From assembly GCA_002402315.1 (NCBI GenBank), contig DHFP01000167.1:1-15208 (forward strand): DNA of 15,208 nucleotides, read 5' to 3'. The DNA is from Clostridiales bacterium UBA4821 (GTDB taxonomy: Bacteria > Bacillota > Clostridia > Acetivibrionales > UBA4821). The translations under genes and the position numbers were made by a program. The notes under the pieces were generated by a model. The model did no database searches. It had not been told where the DNA came from and saw only the letters and a list, made by a program, of their open reading frames with translations. This document shows positions 6,945 to 14,258 of the stretch, piece by piece (the stretch's first letter is position 1; each line of letters begins with the position of its first letter).

Positions 6945-7655
6945 ATGGAATCGGGTATCAGATTACAAAAGTATTTAGCTGATTGTGGTGTTGCCTCCCG
7001 GAGAAAGGGCGAGGAACTTATAATTGGTGGACAAATTCAAGTTAATAAAAAAACAGTAACCGAGTTGGGAGTAAAGGTTATTCAGGGAAAAGACGTTGTA
7101 ACTGTTCAGGGGAAGGAAGTCAAGCCTCAAGAGAAGAAGATATATATAATGTTGAATAAACCTGAGGGATATATTACTACCGCCCATGAACAGTTTGGCA
7201 GATTGTCGGTCATGGACCTTATAGAAGATATTGAGCAAAGGGTTTTTCCGGTAGGCAGGCTGGATAAGGATACTTCCGGACTATTACTTCTAACTAATGA
7301 TGGAGAATTTACGTATACCTTTACTCACCCAAAGCATCATGTTAGAAAAAAGTATATAGCTGAAATTAAAGGTACACCTGATAGCAGTAAATTAAACAGG
7401 TTTAAGAAGGGTCTAAAAATTGAGGATTATACCACTTCACCTGCTAACATTAGACTTCTGGCTTCCAAGAAAAAGTCGAGCATAGTGGAGATAACCATAT
7501 ATGAAGGGAGAAACCGTCAGGTAAGGAAAATGTGCAGTACAATAGGACATCCGGTAGTTAATTTAAAAAGAATAGCTGTAGGAGGGCTGGAACTTAGAGA
7601 TCTTCCTGAAGGTAAGTGGAGGTATTTAAGCAAGGATGAATTAAAGATAATTTAA
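6945..7655 (+). CDS. rluB: Pseudouridine synthase, RluB/RsuA family
   Basis: Predicted to isomerise a uridine in ribosomal RNA, most likely the 23S site modified by RluB. An N-terminal S4 RNA-binding domain (residues about 4-50, RLQKYLADCGVASRR) is followed by the catalytic domain with the signature GRLDKDTSGLLLLTNDG (104-120), whose Asp107 is the expected nucleophile. IYEGRNRQVRKMC and VVNLKRIAVG are also typical of this family. The ATG at 6945 gives the usual short N-terminus and has GGAG about 11 nt upstream; a GTG at 6894 and an ATG at 6909 are in frame but would add residues not seen in the family. The 236-residue length is normal. RluB rather than RsuA or RluE is my best guess from overall similarity. 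Confidence 0.85.
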   Translation: MESGIRLQKYLADCGVASRRKGEELIIGGQIQVNKKTVTELGVKVIQGKDVVTVQGKEVKPQEKKIYIMLNKPEGYITTAHEQFGRLSVMDLIEDIEQRVFPVGRLDKDTSGLLLLTNDGEFTYTFTHPKHHVRKKYIAEIKGTPDSSKLNRFKKGLKIEDYTTSPANIRLLASKKKSSIVEITIYEGRNRQVRKMCSTIGHPVVNLKRIAVGGLELRDLPEGKWRYLSKDELKII

Positions 7656-7738
7656 ATATATACACGCAATAATATTTTTTGTTTTTTAGGAAATTATGCT
7701 TTATAGAGGAGAGGTTAAGTCTAAATAAGGAGACAAAG

Positions 7739-8734
7739 ATGAATTCAATGTTTATAACATTTGGGATACTATTGGTAAGTTTGATTGTAATTCTTATAAG
7801 CTGCGAGGTATTTACAAATGCCATAGAATGGTTTGGTAAAAAGCTTAATGTTGGTGAAGGTATTGTGGGCAGCGTTTTTGCAGCGGTTGGGACATGTCTG
7901 CCGGAGACCATGGTGCCTATTATAGCCATTATAGGAGGGGCTGGAGCCAGTGTGGGTGTTGGAGCTATTGCAGGTGCACCATTCATGCTTAGTACCCTGG
8001 CTTTCTTTGTTACCGGTCTGGCTGTGGTACTATATACCGGTGCTCGCAAGCGTACCCTGAATATGAATATAAATGCTGAGATTATTAGCAGAGATATAGG
8101 TTACTTCATTGTTGTATATTCAATAGCCATTCTTGTTAGCTTCAGTGATTCATGGATATTGAAAGCAGCAGCTGCTGTCTTACTAATTTGTGCATATATA
8201 TATTATATATACCTAACAGCAAAAAGAGATACTGAAAGTAACGGAAGTTTAGAGGAACTTCATTTTGCAAAGATATTGAGAAAAAAGACCCGAATGAAAA
8301 TCATAGTGATCCAACTTTTTGCGGCATTAGGAGGTATAGCTGCAGGTGCTCATTTCTTCGTAGAGGCGCTAAAAGAGGCTTCACAAATGTTACATATTGA
8401 TGCCAGAATCCTGGCACTGATATTGACTCCAATAGCTACTGAACTGCCTGAGAAGTTTAACAGTGTTATTTGGGTAGGTAAGGGAAAGGATACACTAGCA
8501 TTAGGTAATATAACCGGGGCAATGGTCTTCCAAAGTTGTATACCTGTTTCAGTCGGGATATTATTTACTCCATGGCGTTTTGATACTGCTTTGCTTCTGA
8601 GTGCGGTGGCAGCTATACTTGCCGGTTTAATGAATTATATCATGCTAAAGCTTAATAACAGGATGTCACCATACGTTCTAATGTTTAGCGGTATTTTTTA
8701 TCTAGGAGTTATTGCTTATATACTAATATACTAA
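7739..8734 (+). CDS. Sodium/calcium exchanger (CaCA) family membrane protein
   Basis: A 331-residue integral membrane protein with the two inverted alpha repeats of cation/Ca2+ exchangers. Alpha-1 (about 38-80) reads GEGIVGSVFAAVGTCLPE, with Glu56 in the usual G(T/N)S.PE position. Alpha-2 (about 224-270) reads ALILTPIATELPEKF followed by GNITGAMVFQ. About ten hydrophobic segments are visible, with a charged loop around residues 161-188 between the halves. The Cys in GTCLPE and the TELPE sequence differ from textbook Ca2+ exchangers, so the ion (Ca2+, Na+, K+ or another) is uncertain. AAGGAG lies 6 nt before the ATG at 7739. It starts 83 bp after the pseudouridine synthase with no terminator between, so read-through is likely. 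Confidence 0.8.
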   Translation: MNSMFITFGILLVSLIVILISCEVFTNAIEWFGKKLNVGEGIVGSVFAAVGTCLPETMVPIIAIIGGAGASVGVGAIAGAPFMLSTLAFFVTGLAVVLYTGARKRTLNMNINAEIISRDIGYFIVVYSIAILVSFSDSWILKAAAAVLLICAYIYYIYLTAKRDTESNGSLEELHFAKILRKKTRMKIIVIQLFAALGGIAAGAHFFVEALKEASQMLHIDARILALILTPIATELPEKFNSVIWVGKGKDTLALGNITGAMVFQSCIPVSVGILFTPWRFDTALLLSAVAAILAGLMNYIMLKLNNRMSPYVLMFSGIFYLGVIAYILIY

Positions 8735-8751
8735 TCTCCGGTTAAATTTTC

Positions 8752-8780
8752 TTGATTAGTTTCTATAATTCGATTATAAT
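8752..8780 (+). promoter_or_regulatory. Promoter of speE-speB
   Basis: TTGATT (8752-8757) and a perfect TATAAT (8775-8780) are 17 bp apart. The predicted start near 8787 leaves a leader of about 35 nt before speE. Confidence 0.75.
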
Positions 8781-8821
8781 ACTTCATTAGGTGCTTTTAA
8801 ATAATTTAAGAGGTGATAGGA

Positions 8822-9649
8822 ATGGATTTATGGTTTACTGAATTGCAGACACCGGGAATGAAAATTTCATGTAAAACAACAAAGGTGCTGTATAACGAAA
8901 AAAGTGAATTCCAGGATATTGGAATTATTGAAACAGAGCAGTTTGGAAGAATGCTTGTATTGGACGATATTATACAAACCAATATAGAGGACGAATTTGT
9001 ATATCATGAAATGATAACGCACGTACCTCTTTTTACGCATAAAAACCCAAAAAAAGCTCTGGTTATCGGCGGAGGAGACGGAGGAGCAATAAGGGAAATA
9101 TTGAAGCATCCGTCAATAGAAAAGGCAGTGCTGGTTGAGATTGATGGCAAGGTTGTTGAAGCCAGCAAAAAATACCTCCCTGAAATTAGCTGTGGTTTAT
9201 CAAACGAAAGGGCAGAGGTTATTATTGATGACGGTATTAAGTACATAAAAGAGCATAAGAACGAATTTGATGTAATCTCAGTAGACTCTACCGACCCTAT
9301 CGGTCCGGCTGTAGGATTGTTTGCTGCTGATTTCTATAAAGCCATATATGAAGCCCTGAAGGACGATGGCATTTTTGTTGCCCAGACAGAATCGCCTTTC
9401 TTCAATAAGGATTTGATTAAAAGGGTAAATAAGGATATAAGGTCAATATTCCCAATAACAAGGATGTATACAGGCTATATTCCTACTTATCCCGGAGGTC
9501 TCTGGTCATTTACAATGGGGTCAAAGAAATATGATCCATTAGAGGTTGATGAAACACAAATACCTGAGTTGGATACAAAATATTTCACTCCTCAACTGTA
9601 TAAGGCTACATTTGTTCTTCCAAAGTTTGCACAGGATTTGATTAAGTAA
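8822..9649 (+). CDS. speE: Spermidine synthase (polyamine aminopropyltransferase)
   Basis: Transfers an aminopropyl group from decarboxylated S-adenosylmethionine to putrescine (or a related acceptor), giving spermidine and methylthioadenosine in the cytosol. The 275-residue protein has the N-terminal small beta domain followed by a Rossmann methyltransferase-like fold. Key motifs are QTNIEDEFVYHEM (52-64, acceptor site), GGGDGG (83-88, nucleotide site), VEIDGKVVE (105-113), DSTDPIGPA (155-163, catalytic Asp155) and YPGGLWSF near the C-terminus. The ATG at 8822 with AGGTG 6 nt upstream is preferred to a GTG at 8813 inside that site. The stop codon directly abuts speB. Decarboxylated SAM needs speD, which is not in the window. 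Confidence 0.95.
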   Translation: MDLWFTELQTPGMKISCKTTKVLYNEKSEFQDIGIIETEQFGRMLVLDDIIQTNIEDEFVYHEMITHVPLFTHKNPKKALVIGGGDGGAIREILKHPSIEKAVLVEIDGKVVEASKKYLPEISCGLSNERAEVIIDDGIKYIKEHKNEFDVISVDSTDPIGPAVGLFAADFYKAIYEALKDDGIFVAQTESPFFNKDLIKRVNKDIRSIFPITRMYTGYIPTYPGGLWSFTMGSKKYDPLEVDETQIPELDTKYFTPQLYKATFVLPKFAQDLIK

Positions 9650-10519
9650 ATGGGAATCAAGAATGGCGAGAGCTTACTCTCCCTCCGTTATATGGGGAGT
9701 AAGGAGAATTATCAGGATGCAAATTCAATCATTATAGGTGCTCCAATGGACTGGACATCCAGTTACAGACCAGGGGCAAGGTTTGGGCCGCAGAAAATCC
9801 GCGAGGTCTCAATTGCTATTGAGGAATTCAGCTTTTACCAGGAGAAGAGCCTGGGAGACAAGCTTTATTTTGACTGCGGCGACCTTGATTTACCTATGGG
9901 TAATGTACAGGGAAGTCTGGATATGATTGGGGAAGCTGCGCGGGAGATATTTGAGGATGGTAAGCTTCCCATATTTCTCGGAGGTGAGCACCTTATAAGC
10001 CTTCCGGTAATAAATCAGGCATATAGGAAATACGGAAAGGATTTAAGGATTATTCATTTTGATGCACATGCCGATCTGAGGGAGGAGTATCTGGGTGTGA
10101 GCCTGTCGCATGCTTCAGTAATAAGGAAGGTATGTGAATTTGTAAACCCATGCAATGTATACCAGATTGGAATCCGCTCAGGGACAAAGGATGAGCTTGA
10201 CTTTGCCAGGACTAATACAAACTTTTATCCATTTGAGGTTATTGAACCTCTTAAGGATGTTGTTAGTCTTATAGGAGATTCGCCGGTTTACGTTACGCTG
10301 GATATAGATGTAGTCGACCCTGCGTATGCTGATGGAACGAGTACACCGGAACCTGGGGGATGTACATCTGCGGAGATTTTAAAAGCTGTTTCACTTTTAA
10401 AGGAATCGAATGTAATAGGTTTTGACCTGGTGGAGGTTTCACCTCAGGTTGATGCAAGCAATAAGACTGCAATACTTGCGGCAAAGCTGGTAAGAGAAGC
10501 TTTGCTGACATGGGGGTAA
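9650..10519 (+). CDS. speB: Agmatinase/ureohydrolase
   Basis: A 289-residue ureohydrolase with a binuclear manganese site, predicted to hydrolyse agmatine to putrescine and urea. Metal ligands are His114 (GGEH), Asp138, His140 and Asp142 (FDAHADLR), and Asp218 and Asp220 (LDIDVVDPAYADGTSTPEPGG). GGEH in place of the common GGDH is a mild variation. SpeB-type spacing and the pairing with speE favour agmatinase over arginase. The ATG follows the speE TAA with no gap and only a weak AGGA upstream, so translation is probably coupled to speE. The product could feed speE directly. The enzyme might instead act on aminopropylagmatine, as in some thermophiles; sequence alone does not separate these. 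Confidence 0.92.
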   Translation: MGIKNGESLLSLRYMGSKENYQDANSIIIGAPMDWTSSYRPGARFGPQKIREVSIAIEEFSFYQEKSLGDKLYFDCGDLDLPMGNVQGSLDMIGEAAREIFEDGKLPIFLGGEHLISLPVINQAYRKYGKDLRIIHFDAHADLREEYLGVSLSHASVIRKVCEFVNPCNVYQIGIRSGTKDELDFARTNTNFYPFEVIEPLKDVVSLIGDSPVYVTLDIDVVDPAYADGTSTPEPGGCTSAEILKAVSLLKESNVIGFDLVEVSPQVDASNKTAILAAKLVREALLTWG

Positions 10520-10541
10520 AAAAAAGAGGCAAATCTGCCTC
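10518..10541 (-). terminator. Intrinsic terminator of the small-gene pair
   Basis: The hairpin GAGGCA/TGCCTC (10526-10531 / 10536-10541, loop AATC) is followed on the minus strand by eight T residues (10525-10518), a textbook terminator for the minus-strand genes. On the plus strand no T-run follows, so it would only weakly stop speE-speB. Confidence 0.9.
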
Positions 10542-10542
10542 G

Positions 10543-10797
10543 CTAATCTAAAATATAATAAATCTTTAGAGCTTCTTCCAATTTTTCTATTTCATTTTTT
10601 ATTTTATCCAAAAATAATTCAGCCACACCTGCAATAGCTAGGTTCCCAAGAGCTCTGATTTTTGCCGAAAGTATATTTTCCATTTTCTGTTTCTTTATCT
10701 TTTCTTCCTCAGTTAGTTCTTTTTCTACGTACTGGCTATATTTATGCTTAAATGGGGAAGCGGCATAAAGGCAATTGTTCGGTCCGAACCCAATCAT
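10543..10797 (-). CDS. Small hypothetical protein, 84 residues
   Basis: Not recognised. The start is well supported: GGAGGT lies 7 nt before the ATG, and a perfect terminator begins just after the stop. The protein starts MIGFGPNNCLYAASPF. A very charged segment (about 27-40, ELTEEEKIKKQKME) follows, then a helix with an alanine-rich hydrophobic face (LGNLAIAGVAELFLDKIKNEIEKLEEAL), which looks amphipathic or coiled-coil forming. There is no signal peptide and no clear membrane span. It is the second gene of a two-gene minus-strand operon, 25 bp after its partner. Confidence 0.75.
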   Translation of the reverse strand: MIGFGPNNCLYAASPFKHKYSQYVEKELTEEEKIKKQKMENILSAKIRALGNLAIAGVAELFLDKIKNEIEKLEEALKIYYILD

Positions 10798-10822
10798 TCA
10801 GCATACCTCCATATTTTAAATT

Positions 10823-11023
10823 TTACGCATGGCCCGGCGTATAGTCACAAAAAGGTTCCTCCGGAATTTGCTTATCACTTCTTACGAATTTTTTGCTTTC
10901 TTTTCTTTCTTGCCTCAAAAAGTTAAGAAACTTTGCGTGTTTCTCCATAACTTCTGGCGAAATTTGAGGAAGTTTAGGTGGATTGGGATGCCACTCGGCG
11001 AAAGGAAAACCACCTATACACAT
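10823..11023 (-). CDS. Small hypothetical protein, 66 residues
   Basis: Not recognised. AAAGGAGG lies 8 nt before the ATG, one of the best ribosome binding sites in the window, so it is very likely translated. The protein begins MCIGGFPFAEWHPNPPKLP, a Pro- and aromatic-rich segment. A basic helix-like stretch with ERKESKK follows, and it ends EEPFCDYTPGHA. Cys2 could be a modification site, but no signal peptide precedes it. It is the first gene of the pair; both products start M(C)IG followed by Phe/Gly/Pro, which may hint at common origin or role. I find no good promoter immediately upstream. Confidence 0.75.
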   Translation of the reverse strand: MCIGGFPFAEWHPNPPKLPQISPEVMEKHAKFLNFLRQERKESKKFVRSDKQIPEEPFCDYTPGHA

Positions 11024-11368
11024 AACTTAAACCTCCTTTATTATAAACAACAAGACACCAATTAATTTTAAAACAGTCTCAGCAATGCTAATCCATAGAA
11101 TTCCCCCCAGAAAAATAATTCGAGGATAGATTTAATCGATTGTTATGAAAACTGACATAACTAATGCATATATAAAGTTGTATTTCTAAAAATATATCAT
11201 GGATAAAACTAAATATCAAGGAAAAAATTGACTGAGGATATGCTCAAAGCAGTTTTTCAAGCCTTAAAAAGCAATAGGAATGTAGTAACTTCAACTTATT
11301 TAAACCGCGCAATATTTTAAAAAATATTAAATATAAGCTTCAATTAATGAAATCTTAACATTGAATAG
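11024..11368. other. Intergenic stretch with no gene seen
   Basis: This very AT-rich stretch separates the minus-strand small genes from the TerC leader and has no supported coding region. The only structure noted is an AT palindrome at 11311-11328 (AATATTTT/AAAATATT), which has no GC pairs and is unlikely to be a terminator. Confidence 0.6.
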
Positions 11369-11408
11369 TTGAAAAATTCTTGGTATAAATATACTATATA
11401 AGTAGAAT
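11369..11408 (+). promoter_or_regulatory. Overlapping candidate promoters of the TerC-family gene
   Basis: Two arrangements with 17-bp spacers overlap: TTGAAA (11369-11374) with TACTAT (11392-11397), and TTGGTA (11380-11385) with TAGAAT (11403-11408). Either gives a leader of about 175-185 nt. Confidence 0.45.
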
Positions 11409-11558
11409 GATTATTTATTTATAAGCACATCTTTATAGTTTCCTTATATGAAGGGTTATTTGTTTAATGAGAAGTTTGGATTTAACTTTTCGGGATATTA
11501 AGTCAAGGAGGTGCATGGCAAGGATGTAGAAAGAAGCGGGACAGGAGATCGAATAACA

Positions 11559-11612
11559 ATGTTGTATAAAAGCAAAGGAGTGAGTGGTATTGTCGGACGA
11601 CCCAGGAGGTAG
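11559..11612 (+). CDS. Possible 17-codon leader peptide overlapping the TerC-family start
   Basis: An ATG at 11559 has CAGGAGA about 10 nt upstream and opens a 17-residue basic peptide (MLYKSKGVSGIVGRPRR) that ends inside the TerC-family gene in another frame. An even shorter frame, ATG-GCA-AGG-ATG-stop (11515-11529), follows a strong AAGGAGG at 11505. These could be regulatory leader frames or chance. Confidence 0.3.
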   Translation: MLYKSKGVSGIVGRPRR

Positions 11613-12315
11613 TTTGTTATTACAAATTCTGTTAGTTAATGTGTTCCTTGCTTTAGATAATTCCCTATTGATTATCGCTGCAACCCGTCACCTTAAAAGA
11701 TGGAAAGCAGTAGTTATACCTGGAGTAGGGATTATCATAGCGGTTGCAATGCGGTGGTTACTGGCGGAAAAAGTTATTAGCAAATTTATTGATGTTCTCC
11801 CTTTTGGAGCATTAGGGGGAATAATGTTGGTCTTTATGACTTACGGGTTTATTAAGGGCAGTACCCACAATAAACAATCAGAACGTTCATGGGTGTTAGT
11901 ACTTTTGAGTATTACTTTTGGTGATTTAGTAATGTCTCTCGATAACACCATTTACAATGTATCTCAGACAGTCGGTGAGACTGGACTCTTGAGGTTAAGT
12001 ATATGGTCAAATCTGCCATTGATGGTTTTGTTTGCATTGGGCGGAAGATGGTTATTAAAGAGATTCCCGTTTTGCGTATACATTGCTGGTGCAGTACTTG
12101 GATTTGCTGCAATAAAATTGATTATCGAAGATAAATGGCTTTTGTACCAGCAAGATATCAATTTACACAATTTAGCCAATCTGCCATATTTGATTGCACT
12201 ATTTGTATTTGCATTCGGGGTTTATGAAAATAGGAATAAGGTAATATTATTGTTAAAGAGTGTCGTTAGTGTAGTATATAGGGTTATTTACAGAGTAAAA
12301 TTGGTGGAGAGATAG
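11590..12315 (+). CDS. TerC-family integral membrane protein (YjbE/YkoY type)
   Basis: A 241-residue membrane protein with the paired acidic motifs of the TerC family: LALDNSLLI near residue 18-26 in the first helix and VMSLDNTIYNV around 114-124 in a later one. About seven hydrophobic segments are visible. The family moves metal ions; Bacillus YkoY and YjbE export manganese, in part to supply secreted enzymes. The start is taken as TTG at 11590, because AAAGGAG (11574-11580) is 9 nt upstream; a GTG at 11584 is in frame but too close to that site. The leader is long but shows no recognisable manganese riboswitch (yybP-ykoY). A strong terminator follows. Confidence 0.8.
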   Translation: MSDDPGGSLLLQILLVNVFLALDNSLLIIAATRHLKRWKAVVIPGVGIIIAVAMRWLLAEKVISKFIDVLPFGALGGIMLVFMTYGFIKGSTHNKQSERSWVLVLLSITFGDLVMSLDNTIYNVSQTVGETGLLRLSIWSNLPLMVLFALGGRWLLKRFPFCVYIAGAVLGFAAIKLIIEDKWLLYQQDINLHNLANLPYLIALFVFAFGVYENRNKVILLLKSVVSVVYRVIYRVKLVER

Positions 12316-12343
12316 ATTTATGTAACATAATACTAGAAATTTT

Positions 12344-12370
12344 AGAGCACACAATTGTGTGCTCTTTTTT
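12344..12370 (+). terminator. Intrinsic terminator of the TerC-family gene
   Basis: A perfect 22-bp palindrome (12344-12365, core GAGCACAC/GTGTGCTC) is followed by a six-base T-run. It also sits directly after the stop of the convergent minus-strand gene, whose transcript would meet only a short broken U-run. Confidence 0.92.
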
Positions 12371-12808
12371 CTAATGCTTAACTTCACTGATAAAGCTTTT
12401 GATTTCATTTAAGATAGTCTTATCAGACTCCAATTGACTTTGAAGCAGTTGTTTCGAATTACTGGATACCTTGTCTATAGCATCTTCCTTGGCATCTATA
12501 GCTGTTTTTATACCGTCTTTAATCATTTCAAGAGATCTTACTGTCTTATCCTCACCCAGAAGCTTCACAGTATTTGTTACTGTGGTAACTACCCCTTTAA
12601 ACCCAGGGTTGTCTTTGGCATTTCCACCAAGATTGCGGATATGCGAAGCCAATTGAGATGCACTTTCCTTGTACTGCCTTTCCTGATTCTCAAGTTTGTG
12701 TCTTAAATCAGGATTGTCAATGTTATTTACGAATTTACTATAACTGTCAATTCCCATGTATGTTCCTTCTAAAACATTATTCAAAACATTAATATCCCTT
12801 TTTTCCAT
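12371..12808 (-). CDS. DUF2383-like four-helix bundle protein
   Basis: A 145-residue, almost wholly helical soluble protein resembling the DUF2383/PA2169 ferritin-like family. The family's start is seen as INVLNNVLEGTYMGIDSYSKF..NI, followed by LRHKLENQERQYKESASQLASHIRNLGG (about 36-62), with Glu, His and Gln spaced as in a four-helix bundle. Function of the family is not established, and the full set of diiron ligands of true ferritins is not evident. AGAGGATG lies about 7 nt before the ATG. It is a single gene convergent with the TerC-family gene; nothing in the sequence links the two functionally. Confidence 0.7.
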   Translation of the reverse strand: MEKRDINVLNNVLEGTYMGIDSYSKFVNNIDNPDLRHKLENQERQYKESASQLASHIRNLGGNAKDNPGFKGVVTTVTNTVKLLGEDKTVRSLEMIKDGIKTAIDAKEDAIDKVSSNSKQLLQSQLESDKTILNEIKSFISEVKH

Positions 12809-12917
12809 TTATATCATCCTCTTTTATTATTTTTTTTAGTATTTGCTCATATCATAAAAGGTATGCCTGTTATCGAATAAAATTACCGTATAAATAATAG
12901 TCTAATTACCAAAATTA

Positions 12918-13087
12918 TATTAAGGAATGATAAAACAATAAATTTCCATTTTTAAACCGGCTAGTTTCCGCAAATACTTCGTTGTCGTCAGTTGCAATAA
13001 CACCATTATTACGCTTTCCTCCGCCTTGTATTTGCAAAAACTATCTCGCTTTAAAATCGGGTTTTATTATTTCATCATTCCTAAGTA
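12918..13087. repeat. 170-bp imperfect palindromic element (MITE-like)
   Basis: Two 60-nt arms, 12918-12977 and 13028-13087, are inverted copies of each other with no gaps and about 45 of 60 positions matching. The outer 24 bp match at 20 positions (core AGGAATGAT) and the inner ends match over GCAAATAC/GTATTTGC and TAGTTT/AAACTA. A 50-nt centre contains a further small hairpin (AATAA/TTATT). Both outer ends are TA, as expected of a TA target-site duplication used by IS630/Tc1-type elements. It encodes no protein. It may be a miniature inverted-repeat element, or a structured RNA on the minus strand, where more G-U pairs form. Confidence 0.65.
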
Positions 13088-13116
13088 TTGCCTTGTATAA
13101 AGCCTTAAGTTATAAT
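13088..13116 (+). promoter_or_regulatory. Promoter of the phosphofructokinase-aldolase operon
   Basis: TTGCCT (13088-13093, 4 of 6) and a perfect TATAAT (13111-13116) are 17 bp apart. The predicted start near 13123 leaves a leader of about 68 nt. The -35 box begins on the base after the palindromic element ends. Confidence 0.7.
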
Positions 13117-13190
13117 TATTAGTGGATTTTGAATATATAGCCAAAAAGAATAAGCTGACTTGCAATTAATAAAATAAGGAGGATGACAAG

Positions 13191-14219
13191 ATGAGAAGAA
13201 TTGGAATACTTACCGGCGGCGGAGATTGCCCCGGACTTAATGCTGTTATCCGAGGCGTTGTGCAAAAATGCTCAATGCACGAAATTGAAGTATTTGGCTT
13301 TAAAAAAGGCTGGATGGGCGCCCTAACCGGTGAGGGCGAAACATTAAGCTACGAAGAGGTTGAAGATATACATACGCTCGGTGGTACAATTTTAGGTTCT
13401 TCAAGAACCAACATCATGAAGGTTGAGAATGGGCCGGAGAAGGTAAAGGAAACCATGAAGAGGTTAGACCTTGAGGGTATAGTAGCTGTTGGAGGCGATG
13501 ATACGCTTGGTGTTGCCAATAAGCTTCAGAAAATGGGAATGAACATGATAGGAGTTCCCAAGACTATTGATAATGACTTATCTTCTACAGATTACACATT
13601 CGGATTTGATACAGCCTCAAACATAGTTGCTGAGGCAATCGATAGGCTGCATACCACAGCAAAATCACATTCAAGGTGTATTGTTGTTGAGGTTATGGGA
13701 AGACATACAGGTTGGATTGCAATAAATGCCGGTATGGCTTCGGGTGCACACGAAATTTTAATACCGGAGTTTCCAAAAACAATTGATGAGGTTGTTGGCG
13801 TAATTGAGGATAGAAGAAGAAGAGGAAAAGATTACAGTATAGTTTGTGTAGCAGAAGGATTCGAGCTTGAAGGAATGGATATCAACAGCATGGAGAAGGA
13901 TGCATTCGGAAATAAAAGGTTGGAGAAGAAAGAGATAGGACACACGCTTGCAAAGTTGATTGAGGAGAAAACAGGTATGGAAACTAGAGCGGTTGTTCTG
14001 GGACACCTGCAGAGGGGTGGCTCACCATCAGCTTTTGATAGGGTTCTAGGAACAAAGATGGGGGTAAAGGCTGCTGAGCTGGTTGTAGAAAATAGATATG
14101 GCAACATGGTTGCACTTCAGGGAACAAATATAGTACCTGTCGACCTTGAGAAGGCCGTAACAGTTCAGAAGAAGGTTGACGAAGAATTCTATAGATTCGC
14201 AAGCTACTTCTTTAGATAA
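13191..14219 (+). CDS. pfp: 6-phosphofructokinase, probably pyrophosphate-dependent
   Basis: Phosphorylates fructose 6-phosphate at C1 in glycolysis. The fold signature GILTGGGDCPGLNAVIRG (5-22), PKTIDND (123-129, catalytic Asp127) and MGRHTGW are clear. The two phosphoryl-donor positions decide the class. Residue 104 is Asp (GGDDT, 101-105) and residue 124 is Lys, in exact register with E. coli PfkA Gly104 and Gly124. Asp/Lys is the combination of PPi-dependent enzymes, where the side chains block the ATP adenosine site. The PPi reaction is reversible, so the enzyme may work in both directions. GGAGG lies 9 nt upstream of the ATG, and aldolase follows by 39 bp in the same operon. Length (342) suits the short bacterial PPi/ATP group. 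Confidence 0.9.
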   Translation: MRRIGILTGGGDCPGLNAVIRGVVQKCSMHEIEVFGFKKGWMGALTGEGETLSYEEVEDIHTLGGTILGSSRTNIMKVENGPEKVKETMKRLDLEGIVAVGGDDTLGVANKLQKMGMNMIGVPKTIDNDLSSTDYTFGFDTASNIVAEAIDRLHTTAKSHSRCIVVEVMGRHTGWIAINAGMASGAHEILIPEFPKTIDEVVGVIEDRRRRGKDYSIVCVAEGFELEGMDINSMEKDAFGNKRLEKKEIGHTLAKLIEEKTGMETRAVVLGHLQRGGSPSAFDRVLGTKMGVKAAELVVENRYGNMVALQGTNIVPVDLEKAVTVQKKVDEEFYRFASYFFR

Positions 14220-14258
14220 AAATGTATACAAAAATTCTAAGATTGGAGAGTGAGCAAA

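Noticed and set aside
7594..8049. 151-codon minus-strand frame overlapping the exchanger gene
   Set aside because: The plus-strand exchanger has clear family motifs and a ribosome binding site; the reverse frame is its shadow.
10829..11065. Plus-strand 78-codon frame opposite the 66-residue small gene
   Set aside because: The minus-strand frame has AAAGGAGG at the right distance and a downstream terminator; the plus frame has neither.
11311..11328. AT-only palindrome AATATTTT/AAAATATT as a terminator
   Set aside because: It has no GC pairs, no T-run and no gene ending nearby; such palindromes are common by chance in AT-rich DNA.
11409..11590. yybP-ykoY manganese riboswitch ahead of the TerC-family gene
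   Set aside because: I looked for the conserved GGGGAGUA-type and paired CCUUGACC-type segments and did not see them.
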